Below, piece by piece: positions 27,601-42,600 of a DNA stretch of 64,000 nt (its first letter is position 1; each line of letters starts with the position of its first letter). The notes beneath the pieces were generated by a model that saw only the letters and a program-made list of their open reading frames with translations, had not been told where the DNA came from and did not search any database. Origin of the DNA: Elmis aenea (lineage: Eukaryota > Arthropoda > Insecta > Coleoptera > Elmidae); assembly GCA_947652605.1 (NCBI GenBank), contig OX393581.1, positions 47,639,924-47,703,923 of the forward strand. The letters are read 5' to 3'. Position numbers and translations under genes: made by a program.

Positions 27601-30600
27601 ATTTTTTGTTAAGTATGTCCTATACCCAAAACTCATACTTTTCGAGATTTTCGACATTTTTTCTTCTATCATTATTAAAGCAAATAGGATGCCGTGGAAA
27701 AAAAAACTGACTGTTCACTTCACTAACCTTGTCATTTATTTCTTGAACTATAGCATTTCCACAATTAATTTCACTTCACAAGCGCAAATTTGACATGGTT
27801 TATTCACCGTTTCGTGTATTTAATTACTAATAGTAGGTAGATACTTAGTCTTGTGGACTCACTTATAAGCAATAAATAAATTGGCAACCTAATCAATTTT
27901 ATTATTGTTATGAACTTTACTAGTGTTTCTAAACCTTAAAGGAAGCGCGAAGAATAATGGAAAATGAAAGACAAATTATTTGTTAAAACCACAAAAAAAA
28001 CATTAAATAAATTCTGTAAATAAAATAATAGAACATAAAAAAATCATTGCTATACGAAATTGAATAAACGTTAGCCTATAAGTGCATATTAATCAAAATG
28101 TGCGTAAATCCTTGCCGCCAGCAAAGGATTTCTTTCGCCTTCTCTCAAGCAATAAACCATATCAATTTGCTCTTGTAAAGTGAAATTAATTGTGGAAATG
28201 CTATAATTCAAGAAATAAATGACAAATTTTTGGCGTTAGTGAAGTGAACAGTCAGGTTTTTCGATTTCCACGGCATCCTATTTGCTTTAATAACGATTAG
28301 AAAAAACAAATGTCGAATATCTCGAAAAGTATGAGTTTTGGGTATAGGACATACTTAACAAAAAATGAAGCTCTCTTAAAGACGAATTCGATGACATAAG
28401 AAAATACAGGGGTTTGCATTTGAAAAAATTGAATTACGAGCTTTTGAAAATCAGGAAAGTTTGCCACCTATTTATGAACACCCTGTATGCGTGATTCAAA
28501 CTTTTTCGTATCGAGCTAATAGATCAATGTTTTCTGCATGTCCTTACCAAATTACAAGTCTGTGCTTCGAAAAATGATTTCAGGAGAATTTTTTTAATAA
28601 AGACTTAAAACCTTGAAAAATTTTGAAAATTATTTTTTTTTAGTAACAAGGCCGCATAAAAACCTGTACTATTTTATATCGATGTAAAGCTAAAATGAAG
28701 GCGGCAAAGAATATTAAATAAAAAATGGGGTGTTGTATTTGAAATATAAAAGTTGCTATTGGTTCCAGAGAGGTGACTCACCCTGTATATTTCAAAATAT
28801 TTTTATCGTGTTCGGAAGAAAAAACTGTATGGAATACCGTTTGAATCAACTTTATATCTCAAACCGTTTAGCCACAATCGACCGATCCGCCACTAATGAC
28901 TCACCCTGTATATTCCATACATTAATCATTTATGTATTTACTTACACAATCCTAATATTTGTCGAATTAAAATTGTAATTTTGTAATACTCTATCTCGCG
29001 TGTTTATGATTCTAAGTTGAGCCACGAATTTCCTAAGTTTTTTCCAACGTTTTTCATTGGCTACACAATATTATCACAAATGTTTTACAAGTTGCGGCGT
29101 TAAAAAAATCCCAAAAGTTTAGAAATGGCATGAAGTTTAAATTGCAGTTCGCTAAATTCGAGGACTTTCATTTTATCGGGGACACATAATAGTTCCCAGG
29201 CTCAACATTTATTACCATGCAAAAAATCGTTGTTTTTTTTATATCTGATTGGGTTATTAAAAATCAAACCATTTAAATCGGCGCATTTATTATAAAATAT
29301 ACACGTTTATGGTCCATATTTCTTGCGTTAATAATAATAAATCTTTATTAGGTACGCCTCACACAGATGCAGATAGTAACAAAACATATTTATCCTACAT
29401 TCCAATTATTACATTCCATTCCATTAATACAATATTATATTTTTATTATATTTATTGAGCTGGTGACCGGCTCCTTTTCACATATTTTATTACGTGGCAC
29501 CTATCTGCTGGGCGGCTAGTATAGTCCTCCTCTGCATGATGGAAGTGTGTTCGCCGAACACGCTGGCCTTTTCAATGTCAGTTTTTGCCCAGGATCTATC
29601 ACTTTTTCTTGTGTTCTTGTGTTTTCTTTATTTTAGCCGTTGCTTTCCACAAAGAGTTGCTTCTGTTCGGTTCAGACCTTCCAAGTAGTCTTGAACTGCT
29701 TGGTTTTTCTCCCTGTTTAATAGCTTTTTTAGATTTTTAGCTGATTTGTTTAGTTTTTCCTTTTCTTGAGCATATCTGGTGTTCATCCACGTTTTTCTCA
29801 ACTTCCTCTTTTCGATTTTTGCTTCTTTTATTGCTGTGGAACAATTTTGCTGTTGGATCTTAGTATTAATTTTAGGGGTTGCGTCCCACGCCGATTGCTG
29901 TATTGTTCATGTTAGATTTTCTGCCGCTTGATCCTATATCTTCCGTTGTTTTTAACCCAATGTTCATACTTATTCTTTCGTTAATCAGTTCTTTAAATAG
30001 GTGCCAGTTTGTTTTCTTGTTGGTTAGATGTATTGGCTGTTGTCTACTTATTATCTTTGAGTTTGGCGTCACCATAATGGAAGAATGGCCCGACGATAGA
30101 TCAAGATTTTGTTTCGCATGTAAATGACTTATTGGCATACCTTTAAGAACGCAAAAGTCTACAACATCTGGTACTTTGTTCCTATCACTACGCCAGTAGG
30201 TAGGTTTGCCGGTAAATAGAACATTCATATTATTTTTAATAATACATCTTTCGAGCTCTCGACCTTTGGGTGTTATTAATCGAGATCCCATCTAAAGTGC
30301 TTTGCGCTATAGTCGCCACCTACTACAAATTTATTGCCCAAAGTTGAAAAAAGTCATTGTTTTGCGGTTTTTTGATTGTGTGCCGTGGGGGACTATAAAT
30401 GGCGCTGATGGTAATTGGCCCATGTGTATCTTTTACAACGATGTTAGTCTAGAACTTTCTTGAGGTATCTGGCTTTTATTTTATCTAGGTGTAATAGGTG
30501 ATTTGCATTTAGGATTGAGCATAAGACTTTAAAACCATATGTTACTGCTGGCCAGATCTTTATATTATACAGCTTAATTGCAGTGATAAGGCTTCAGTTC

Positions 30601-33600
30601 TGTAGATGCCTCAGAGATCACTTGAGCAATTTTCCTACTTCTTGCGTGAATATGTTTGGTTAGGATTAGTGTTGCTTGAAGTGTTACTGCTAGGTATTCA
30701 TATTCATTGATGAAGTCGAGTTGTTGGTTTCCTATGGAAGCTTTGTCGTTATTTTTGAGTCTACCTTCCATTCGAAATTTCATCATTTTGCTCTTTGCGT
30801 TTTTTATTTCGCCCAAGGGCTAAGACAGTTCAGTTTTATCTGAAGTTGCTGGAGGTCTTCAGATCATATGACTAGATCATTTGCGTACACTAGGCAGTGT
30901 GATTCGTGCGTTTTTATAAAGTCTGGCAGGTCCTGTTGCCTTAAGGTAAAGTTTATTTTTATTTGAAAACTCATTGACAAAAACTCTACTGTATTCCAAC
31001 GGCGAAAGTAACATAAGAAATTTAGTGCAAATTTTAAACGTTTTAAATATTGGCTTCAATAATTAGTTTACAGCATAACTTCATTTGAGTTTTTAGAGGG
31101 CATTGCAAGCTTGGTCCATCTAAGCAATTTCAGTATTTTTGATTTGCTCTGCTTTCTATGAAAGCACCCTAATTCAAACAATGTCAAAACTTGATCGGTA
31201 TATTGAAAATCGGTTTAATTTTAAGAGTACCTACCTAAACTATATTTCTTGTGAAGTTGTACAATTTTGCAGAACAATATCAGCATTTTTTTTAAATACC
31301 TCAATTAATTAAAGAAAAACTTCGTTTAATTTTTGGAATTCAGATTTTAATTTCTTAACAAAACAGTAATACAATAATTTTGTAAGTTAATAAATTGCCC
31401 AAAATTATTTCCTAATGTTTAAAATTTGAAGTATTATTCTTTAGACAATACCCAAAATAATTGTTAGGTATTGATTGTATGTAGGGCGCTAGGAAGTATT
31501 AGTTTAAATTGACTACCTGTATAAAATATTGAAATTGGTTATAAAAAAACATTATTAAAGTTTTGTAGCTATTTAAAAGTGTAAAAGTTGTTTTAAAAAT
31601 TATATCTTCAACGTTAAATTTTACTACATAGTTTATCTTTTAGTTTAATCTTCTTTTCCCTACTAAAACTGATTGAAAAACTGTTGATAGGGATGTTAAC
31701 AATGACAACGATATTTTTTTCCCAAATTGAAAAACGTAAATGTAAATCCAGATTTATGTTATCGTGGGAATTCCCTTAAACCGAAAAGAAACGTATAAGA
31801 CAATAACTTTTCCGTTTCAATTCAAGAATCAAGTTAAAATCGAATCTTTTCACTATATCTCGGGTCCGGCCTTAAAAATTGGAATTTAATTCGTGAACTT
31901 AGTCTGAAGCCTCTATTGATTTTATATAAAATGACTTATTTTAAAATAAAACCTTCATCCGACATTGCTTTAGGGAATATAATGTTTGCTTTCAACGAAT
32001 TTTCATAAATATCGTAAGATAAAGCTGGAGTACAAGTTTTATGTCTATTAGGTAATTTTTATATCATCTTGTCTCTTCTTCTTGCTAAATTTGTTGATTT
32101 TGTTAAAGACTGTAATTAAAATTTCGAACAGATATGTCTCCGTGTAAAATAATAGCTCAACAGATTTGTCTCTGCATATTGAATCGATTACTTAAATATC
32201 TTATCTAGCTCCAAACCTTTTAACGGCTTAAGGTTGAAGATATAATCCTATAATGAAAACTGCCTTCAACCATACCCTAGCTAGGCCCTAATGTGATTTA
32301 CTTGCAATCTTCGAGTACGATGCCATCATTGGACTGCTACTTACTAGAAATGAAGCGAAATATAAATTTTTACACATAGATAATGAAACTTTTCCAATAA
32401 TACCTTGTCACAGAATCTATTATCTTCATTGAATAAATACGTAATTGTTTATGTGGGTATTGAGCGAACAGTTGGTCATTTTATTTCGAAGCTTTATCAA
32501 TTATCTAGGTAACGTTTCCCTTGAAACTCTATAAATAATTGAGTGTAACATTACATTGGTCATAGTTGCAATTGCATAAAAGCTCATGTAACACTAATGA
32601 GAAGACCTGAAAAAGTTTGTTTTGTTTATTTTCTGCTTTCCAGCACGCAAATGTATTGATAAAAGTTGACAACTGCAACATGTTTTAAAAGATGGTCTTT
32701 TTATTTTATTTATTGTTACATTTATAGTAGTTTATTAAAGATTTATCTATTTTTTAATCGGTTCCTCTTGTACCTTCTGGTGTCGAGGTATCTACTTCTG
32801 GATTAAGTTTCTCCACTCCTGCCTATCGTTAGCTAATTGTGACACATCTCTCCAGCTGACTCCTTTTTCTTCTAGTCTCTGCCTCACTTCTTTATCCCAT
32901 TTTTTTCTTTGTCTTCCTCTATTTCTTTTTCCCTCCATCTTCATGTCCCATCCTATTTTCGTGTATCTACTTTCTGGCATGCGTAGTAGATGTCCAAGCC
33001 ATCTAAATTGATTCGTCTCCATCTTTTTCTTAATAATTACTCCTAGGTTTTTTCGGATTTTTTCGTTACTGATTTTATCGATCAACCTATATCTCTCTAT
33101 TTTCCTCAGAAATCTCATTTCCTGTGCCTGTATTCTTTGTTTTGTTTTTGTGTTAGTGTCCAAGTTTCTGAACTGTACGTGAGAATGGGTACGTACACTG
33201 CATTAAAAACTTGCGTCTTCGTTTCTTTTAATATTTCCTTCTTACTTATCAAACATGTATTAGTCTCGTAGTAAAATTTCGTCCCTGCAGTTATTCTATT
33301 ATTCAGAACTTTTTCCAATTCACCATTATCTGCAATTATTGTTCCTAAATATTTAAAATTCGCTACCTACTCTGTCTTTTTTTTGGTCTAGAATAATTGT
33401 AACTAGTTCATGATTTTTCGCTATAACCTTTTTTTTGTTATATTAATACTCATATTACATCTACTTAACGTATCTGCTCATCGTCTTGATTGAGTTGCAA
33501 GTCCTTTTCGCTTTTAGCTAATAGCACCACATCATAATATGCAAAGGCTGGTTTTGATAAGAATATTGGTTTTAATTTATTCCAATCCCAGTAGGATTTT

Positions 33601-36600
33601 TTTTGTGTTATTTTATCAATAAGAATTATAATGAGTAGTTGACTTAAGGTGTTACCTCCTTGTCTTACTACTACTGTTATGATAAATTACTGGAAACTGC
33701 TGTTATGGGTTCGCTCATAATTTCTACTACTCTTATATAAACACTTAATGGCGTTTAACAATCCTTTTCCAACTCTACTGTTTCAATATTTTCCAGATCT
33801 TTTCCCTTGACACTCTATCGAAGGCTTTAGACAAATCAATAAAACACAAAAGTACTTACAGCATCTTTGAATGTTCCAATGTATTTTCACTTATCTGTCT
33901 TAACGTAGAAATTAGATCCTGCGTGCTTCTACCAGGTCTAAAACCACATTGCGCCTCTTCCAAATTTCTTTCGAAATGTTTCCTTAACTTCTCCTCTAAA
34001 ATTCTTTCATATAATTTTTCTACTACACTAAGAAGAGATATGCCTCTATAATTTTCGCATTTTTTACTATTGCAAGTCTTGTATATCGGTAATATAACAG
34101 ATACCTCCCAGTTCTTTGGAATTTCTATTTCCTGCCATGCTTTATTTTTTATTATCAAGATTTATTTATCGTTTTTATATGCATTAATGGTTGTTTTTCT
34201 TAAAAGGATGGATTGAGAAGAAGAATGGATAAACTTAAAAGTTCAATAGAAGAAGGAAACAATGCGGTTGATAAAGAAAGAGAAAAGAACGTCAGCTTGC
34301 TGCATCTTATTTTCCCTCCTGATATTGCAAAACGCTTGTGGCTAGGTACGTACTTTTGTACATTTGCTTTAGCGATACAAAATTAATTTTATATGCTTAT
34401 GTCTATTTGTGTGTAGGTGAAACGATAGAGGCAAAAACACACGAAGACGTGACGATGTTGTTTAGTGATATTGTTGGATTTACTTCGATATGTTCTACAG
34501 CCACGCCTATGATGGTGATAAACATGCTGCAAAACATTTACAACCAGTTTGATGTTTTCTGTGGAAATCTGGATGTTTATAAGGTAATTTGTGTATTGTT
34601 GTGTTTTGCAATTTCGAGATTGTCTCTCCATTACCGTTGAGGATACGCGAGCATATTTTAGCGTTGGTTTAACTACTAGGTAATCAAACCTACAGCCAGT
34701 GGCGTAGCTAGAGGGGCGGGAATGGTCCGCTCCGGGCCGCATTTTTAGTCTACCCAAATGCCCAAATGGGGTAAAAATTAAAATCTCGGGGTAATGAGGG
34801 AACAGTAGATATAATCAATAGTCGCATAGCGATAAGATTTGTCTAATTATTTGTAAATTGAGATGTACAAAAGTTTCGAACAGTGGTAATACAACCTTCA
34901 AATCATAGGGCACCAGAAACAGTGTGTACTGATGATTTATCATAAACCGTGTATGAATACAATTATTGTTGGGAGGTTTTTAAGTACGTGATAAAAATAT
35001 TGGTCGTACGCGGCTGGCCTAATGGTGCCTTTCCACGTGAGAGTAAAGTACTCTCGATAGCAGCGTCGCCAAGGATACAGCCAATCGCGAGTTACTCTCA
35101 GGGGCTGTATCCTTGGCGACGCTGCTATCGAGAGTAGTTTACTCTCACGTGGAAAGGCACCATAAGTGTGTGATAATTAGTGCAATTTGACAGGTATACA
35201 GGGTGTCCCAATTATACACCGCCAAAAAGTAGGTGCATATTCCTGAGTGAAAATGATGACCATTTGTCAAATATTTTGTTATCCGAAAATGCTTCCTTTC
35301 AAAGTTAGAGACCTCCAAAGTTGCAAAAAAAAATATTCAAAAAATCGATTACGTCCTAGCCGTTTAAGCTAGAGCTATCAAACTTGGCCGAAATGTTTAG
35401 GTGTTTCCCATTGACTTTGTGGGATAATTAGAAAGGAAACACGTAATTGGAAGTATGATTTATAGTCAGGTCATGCGCTTACCATCTTCAGAATTTTTTA
35501 CTCTGGAATAAAATTGAAAATGTCCTTCGTCCATTAGAAAGTACGACTTAAGAGAGAAAAAATCGCCCCTATTTGTTTTTTGCTGTAAACGTAGCCGTTT
35601 TCGAGAAAATTAGCGCTAAAGATGCATCGACAAACTCTGTTTATACACCTCAAATATTTTTTTTACTAAACTTAGTTGGCTAATGTCATGCTTGAAAAAA
35701 ATTCTGAAGATGGTAAGCGGATGACCTGACTATAAATCATACTTCCAATTACGTGTTTTCTTTCTAATTATCCCGCAAAGTCAATGGGAAACACCTAAAC
35801 ATTTCGGCCAAGTTTGATAGCTCTAGCTTAAACGGCTAGGACGTATTCGATTTTTTTTTGCAACTTTGGAGGTCTCTAACTTTGAAAGGAAACATTTTCA
35901 GATAACAAAATATTTGACAAATGGTCATCATTTTCATTCAGGAATATGCACCTACCACCTACTTTTTGGCGGTGTATAATTGGGACACCCTGTATAAAAT
36001 CCTTTACCATTTATACTACATTTGGAGTTGCGTCGAGGCAAGGCAATGTGCCTTTAAGGAAATTCACAGTAATGTACGCTTTTTGTTCATGAAAACAAGC
36101 AACAAAAATATAGATTTAAAGCATCAAACCGTTTCTCCGTTCATTTTAAATTTTAGGCTGAAAAATGGTGTCACTTTTTTGGAATTCATGTTAATTTTAT
36201 GTTTATATTAAATTTATGTTATTACTTTGTTGTAATTTTGCTAAATATATTATGTATGTGTTCCTTTACCTAAATGGAAAACCAACAGTAAAAGTTTTTA
36301 CTCATTAAAAATAATTTCGTGGGGGTGGGGGCGATCTGATTTAAAAAAATTAAAATCAGTATATGTTCTGCCATAAAACTGTAATTTTGGATGATGGTAA
36401 AGTACTCTACACTATCTAGCTTTGCATTAAAACACGTTTGAACATCTAAAATTCAAAACACATCGCCTGCGGGCATTTTGTCTTCCCTTCCACTTTTTTG
36501 TGTCGTTCTCTGTTTGCTTTTGGAAAAATCAAGAGTTTGCAACACTTATTGAGAAGGGCGACAAACTCAGGGGCCGCCCCGGGCGGCAAAAACTTTAACT

Positions 36601-39600
36601 ACGCCACTGCCTACTGCTATCACGTTTTGATAAATCTCTTTATTAACTTAAAATGGTCCTATTGTATTAGAAAAATCTTTCAGTTAATGACAATCCTTTT
36701 AATAATTACGCAGTTGCCATATTTTTCATTTTTTTCCCCCTTTAAAGTGTTTATTGTAATAAGTATTAGAAGTTCCTATTATCATGAATTTTGTCTCTTC
36801 TTTGTTTATTTTCAGGTTTAGTCTTTTAAGCTGTTTATTGCATTAAACTGATTTTTGTTCGGTTTTCCTATGCACTCCATGTCAGCAGCATAACGTACTT
36901 GAGCGATTTTTATGTTTTCCGTCTCCGTTCTAATTTTATTAGGGCTTAAATTAAACAAATACAAGGCTTAAACCTTGTTTTAATCCTATATTGCTTGTGA
37001 AAGTTTACGTTCCTTTATTTTATCTACCAACATGGCTTTCGGTCTTTTTATATAAACTTTCTGCGCGTTGTGTAAGGCCCTTTTTGACCCTCGGGATTTC
37101 GAAACTTTCCATATATCCTCCGTATTAATTCTGTGTAATAATGAAATAAAATCATTTTCGTGCGTACATAAATTAAAGGTTTATAATTTGTGTATTTTAA
37201 TTAGAGCTTTATAGCCGCCGCGTTTTGATTTTCTAAAGCTTGCACGATTATTTCTCAAACAGTATTTTAATTTGTATTCGACTAAGTGGACTTAGTTTAA
37301 AAATCAATTGCTTTCTTTCTCGACAACGTGTCTCGTGCCATATGTTAACAAAAGAGCAAACGCGCGGAAAACAGGCACAACTTAGAGAAATTTCTGCTAA
37401 CGTTAGCAGCTAATGAAGCGGCAATGTAACAAAGGATCAAACTATATCAAGCATAGATTTGGTACTTAACTGAATTGGCTTGTTCTTCTTAGCCCGTACA
37501 CAAATTTTTCGAGATAAATCAATATTATTTGTAAAATATTGGTGTATAACAAAATCATTCATTAAATTTAAAAAAATGCATAACATAATGTGTTTTTCAA
37601 ACCTTCTATTAATTATTAATTAATTCATATTTAGAGGCAACAACTATCAGTCTAATAAACAAACATTTAATTGCTACAAATATTATAATACATACATACT
37701 TACTCAGAATGTTCCTTGATTTATTTTCTCAAAACTTTAGCAAAAATAGAAACTTAAAACCTATACAACGTTTATCTAGTGAGTATCTGCGGAAATGTGT
37801 TGCCAAGCAACATTTCATTAAAATAACAATATGCAAATAATTCATCGAGTGTAAACCTTATTGATAATTATTGTAGCGGAAAGTGCTATTTTTGTTAATT
37901 TAGTGTCAGTCGCAATTTATTTAACTGTATATATTCACAGTAACAACGTACCATACCAAGTTTCTGTAACTAAATTTGTTTTTATTAAATTGTCTTTTAT
38001 TTTACTAAGAGCGTGAATTATTAAGTAATTTACTTAGCCATAAAAACATATTATTAAATAATAATGTTAATTTTTATTATTTATTTATTTAGTCTTGAGT
38101 CCTACTGCTAGACTGTTGAGTTGTGCTGTGCTGACTTTTTTCCATATTTTTCTGTCTTCTGCTAGCTTTATTATGTCTTTCCACTTGATGTTTCTATCCG
38201 TTGCTGCTTTTTTAAACTTTGTCTTGCCAGGTTTTTCTCGGGGTCTACCTATTTTGTTTTTCCCTGTGATCTTGCTTTATAGGCTTTTCCGGTTAACCTT
38301 TTATCCTATAAATGTGACCCAACCATCCCAGCTGTCTTTCTTGTATTTTTGTTTCAACTGATTTTATCTTTAATTGTTCTCTATATGTTTCATTTCTGAT
38401 CCTATTGTAGTGTTTATTTATTGTAAATTTACAAATCACACTATAATAACTAAATAATTCGTTAAGGCAAAATATCAGAGAACACAAAATACTTTTCACC
38501 CTTCGTCGTTGTTTTTTATCCCAACTGTTTATATTGTATCTCGTTACTTGGTTACTTGGCTACTTGGTTACTTGGTTACTTGGTTACTTGGTTGCTTTCC
38601 AACTCTGACCCTACACTATCTTCTTTGGTTTTTCCTTGGATTTTTCTTAGAAAACTGATTACTGCTGCATTCAATCTGCTACTATTTTTATTTGTAAGTG
38701 TCCACGTTTCACTTCCGTATAAAAGTGCCGGAGTTACTACCTTTTTGGCCACTTCTACTTTTGTTCGTTTTGGGACTTCTTTATTTGCAAAAAATGTTGT
38801 TCTTTATTTTTTTACGATAACTTTATTCAACAGCTTCTCGCTTATTTTAACGTTTTTCCAAGAATCTTGTTTCATTAGAAAAAAATCTTTGATACGCATG
38901 TAAAATATTTCTCCACAGTGGCTTTAACTTCTTCGTCAGATTCAAATCGTCTTCTTCCAAGATTTTTTTTAGATTTGGCAATAAATAAAAGTTGCTAAAT
39001 CAGGACTACAAGGAGAATGGATGCCTATGTTCAACAAAATCAGAATCCTGCATTATTGTTTGAAGTTTATAGGCTGTATGCACCAAGCAATTATTATCGT
39101 AAAGTAGCAAATTTTTTGGCCGATAAGAATTTCGCCTTTTCTCTTGTAAAGCAGTTTTCAAATTATTGTTGTTCTTCTTCTTCTTAATCGGTTCCTCTTG
39201 TACCTATCGGTGTCGAAGTATGCTTTTCTATTTCCGTTATGTTTCTCCACTCCTGCCTATCGTTAGCTAATTGTGGCACATCTCTCCAGCTGACTCCTTT
39301 TTCTTCTAGTCTCTGCCTCACTTCTTTTTCCCATTTTATTCTTGGTCTTCCTCTGTTTTTTTTTCATCCTATTTTCTCGTATTTACTTTCTGGCATGCGT
39401 AGTAGATGTCCAAGCCATCCTAATTGATTCGTCTCCATCTTTTTCTTAATATCTGTTACTCCTAGGTTTTTTCGAATTTTTTGGTTACTGATTTTATCGG
39501 TCAGTCTGCATCCCTCTACTCTTCTCAGAAATCTCATTTCCCGTGCCTGTATCCTTTGTTTTTGTGTTTCTGTTATTCAGATCTTCCTCCAATTTACCAT

Positions 39601-42600
39601 TCTCTGCAATTATTGTTCTTAAATATTTAAAATTCGCTACCTGCGTTATCTTTTTTTGTTCTAGCATAATTGTAACTGGTTCATGATTTTTCGCTATAAT
39701 TATAGTCTTTGTCTTTGTTATATTAATATTAATATTATATCTACTTAAAGTACCTGCCCATACGTCTACGTCGAGTTGCAAGTCCTTTTTGCTTTTAGCT
39801 AATAGCACCACATCATCTGCAAAACCTAGTTCTCTTAAGAATATTGGTTTTTCACATTGTTTTGGTTTTAAAAACCAATAATTTGCCCAGCAATAATTTT
39901 ATTTAGCAAATGTTTGCTGGATGTTCAGTTAAATTGGAGTCCATCCTTAAGTAAAGTACTGTAATAAAGGTATAAATGATGTTTTTTAACGTTTTCCTTC
40001 ACACGATTTACATTTGGCATAATTTGTATTTGTGTTATAAATACTCGCCTTTATCCACCTGAGTTATTCGCGTATGATCGTAAATATCTTTATCTGTTAT
40101 TTGAATTAATTGCCAATACATGTAAATTATATATTTGTACGACATATTTTAAACTAAACGTACATAAAGCAGGATTAAAATCGTTTAAAGCTCATAAAAG
40201 CGTCAAAATATGAAATGTATAGTCCCAGTTGTCGTATTTTAGTGCTATACGTACATACATAGTAAATCCTGTCTAATCTTTCTAACGAACGTTTTCCTCT
40301 TTTGGTCACGTATCTGGCGGAGTGCTCAAGTATAAAATGAACGACTTGTCAACATGAAACTGAGGCGATGTGATCTCCTTAGAGACTTTGGTCTCCCTAT
40401 GCTGTTATGTGATGGTTCGTGTGTGCAAACAATGTCCTAGCGCTAATGCAGTTTCGATTTTCAAGTTCATTGCGAAACCACTAAATGTTTTTTTAGAACT
40501 GCGGTGCTCAAACTGTTTTTGTAAATGTTAACGCAAAGTTTGAAATGTACCAATTAATTCGAGCCACTAAGAAGATGCCGCTTGATATCTACTATATTGA
40601 AGGCTACACCACAGACCATAAGGTGTGGGTGGCTATCATTCTAGTACAATCACAATTATTTATAAGATTACATTTAACATCATTAATTTTACTATTCTCC
40701 TAATTTGGTTGATGTTTGTTATATACAGAAAATGTAATATAATTACTTTTTCTATAATTGAGAGCAGGGACCCGGACCCTTTGGATTTTGGGGTCTGGTT
40801 TCGGTTACGGTCTTACAATATTTTAAAATAAAGGTCCGGTTTCGGTTTCGGTTTCGGTTTTTTTTACGTGGACCCCGGTCTTAACCGCGGTCTTTTTCGA
40901 TCCGGTTTTTAAAAAAATAAAAGCAATCTTTACTAAAACCTCAATATTTACAGTGGTTTATGTTCACACAAACTATTTACTGAATGTTTTATAGTGACAG
41001 ATCGTAAATTTCACTAACAAAAAGCTGTTCTAATTTATATTAGTGGAAATGGAAATAGAAAAAGAAAATCACATGTATTTTTTCATCGTTTATTTTTTAC
41101 CCCATAAATTAACAAATGAAAACAATCAAAATTTTCTTTAACACAATTGTTTTTCCATCATAAATTAACCAATTGGTATTTTTACCAAAATTTTTTTAAA
41201 AATAAAATTGTGGCGCTAACCCAACCAGTCTAAAATAGAACTTTGACGTGCTCGTTTTCTTACAATGTCCGATTGTTCGGAGCTGTCGCTACTTGTTGTT
41301 CCACTTCCAAAAAAAGTGGTATTATCGACGTCTATGACACTAAAATAAAAAAATAACCGCATATTTAGTCATTTATTTTAAGTATAGTAGATAATATCAA
41401 ATTTTCTTACCTTGGTTCTTTTGTTGTTTGTTGTTCTCTACCACTGCAGAAATTTCTGTTTAATTTAACTAGGAACTGTTTTTGCAAAGTAAAATCCTTT
41501 AAGTTGGTTCTTAAATTATTAAAGATGAACGAAAGTCCAGAAAACAAGCGTTCTACGCTAACCTGGGTTGGCGACGCCGATAATACAACAACGGCTAATT
41601 TATATAATTCAGGTCGCGAAAATTTAATGTTTGTCCAAAATGAGATAACATTGATTTTGTAGTTTAAACGTTTTTGCTAAGTATAAAAAGAACGAATTAA
41701 TTTTTCAATGTCAATTTCAAGTGAGTAGGTATTATCTGGACTCCTTCCGAGTTTTTTTTCATCTTTTTCTTTTAAAAATATTTCCATTTCGTCGGTAAAG
41801 GTATTTTCAGTCGTGTTAGAGCTAGAGCAGCTAGTAAAATCTATTTCAACGGATCAAATGAAAAGTAATTATGGGCCCAATTTACTTTTTGTCTACCCAT
41901 CATGTCTTAATTCTTAAATAAACACTTTTTTTAGAACTTAAAACAGAACACCTTCAGTTTATTGTACTTTGTCGGCACACGCACAATACAAGCTACAAAA
42001 AGTATCATTCATTTCATTGGTAACCGACGCGACAACCGACAGTTCGCGATCTTTGCCGAAAATTTCGGTCCGGACCGAAAAAATTACCGGTTTCGGTCCG
42101 GTTTACGGTCCTTACATAACGGTCCGGTTTCGGTTTCGGTTCGTCATATTTTCAGAAAGGTCCGGTCCGGTTACGGTCTTTTAACGGTCCGGTCTGGGTC
42201 CCTGATTGAGAGTGAGAATATTAGGATCCAACCATTGTTTAAGAAATTAAGATCCTGCACCGCCATATTCTTAACGTCAGCCCATGTACTTGCCTCAAGG
42301 AACAGAGTGTCATCTGCGTATGCTATCAGAGAGCCATGAATGTTGTAAGATAGTAGACCATTAATATAAATTAAAAATAATATTGGACTTACAACTGTTC
42401 CTTGACGCACACCACATGTGATAATTTTTGAGGGAGTAAAGTAACCACCTACCTACTTTAACAATTTGATGTCTATCAGATAAAAAAGTTTTAAATAAGT
42501 TAAGGGCACTACCCCTTATTCCAATTTAATTTAATTTTTTAAGTTGTATAATATGGTTCACGGTGTCAAATGCTTTTGCCAAGTCTAGGAATATGGCGGC

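Larger units (their letters stand above)
34697..36609. mobile_element. hAT element carrying two nested inverted-repeat elements
   Basis: The termini CAGTGGCGTAGCT at 34697 and AACTACGCCACTG ending at 36609 are inverted. The flanks CCTACAGC (34689-34696) and CCTACTGC (36610-36617) agree at 7 of 8 bases, a hAT-size target duplication. The terminal regions are G/C-rich (GGGGCGGG, GGGCCGC, GGGCGGC). No transposase is left. Inside are a 142-bp hairpin (35022-35163) and a 794-bp foldback (35199-35992). Confidence 0.75.

Noticed and set aside
27035..28978. Matching ORFs at 27035-27238 (-) and 28730-28978 (+)
   Set aside because: They are the two arms of the foldback at 27058-28910 read in opposite directions, not genes.
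41962..42339. 125-codon + strand ORF rich in FRFRSG-like repeats
   Set aside because: It reads through the CGGTTTCGGT subterminal repeats of the hAT and across its end into a LINE.
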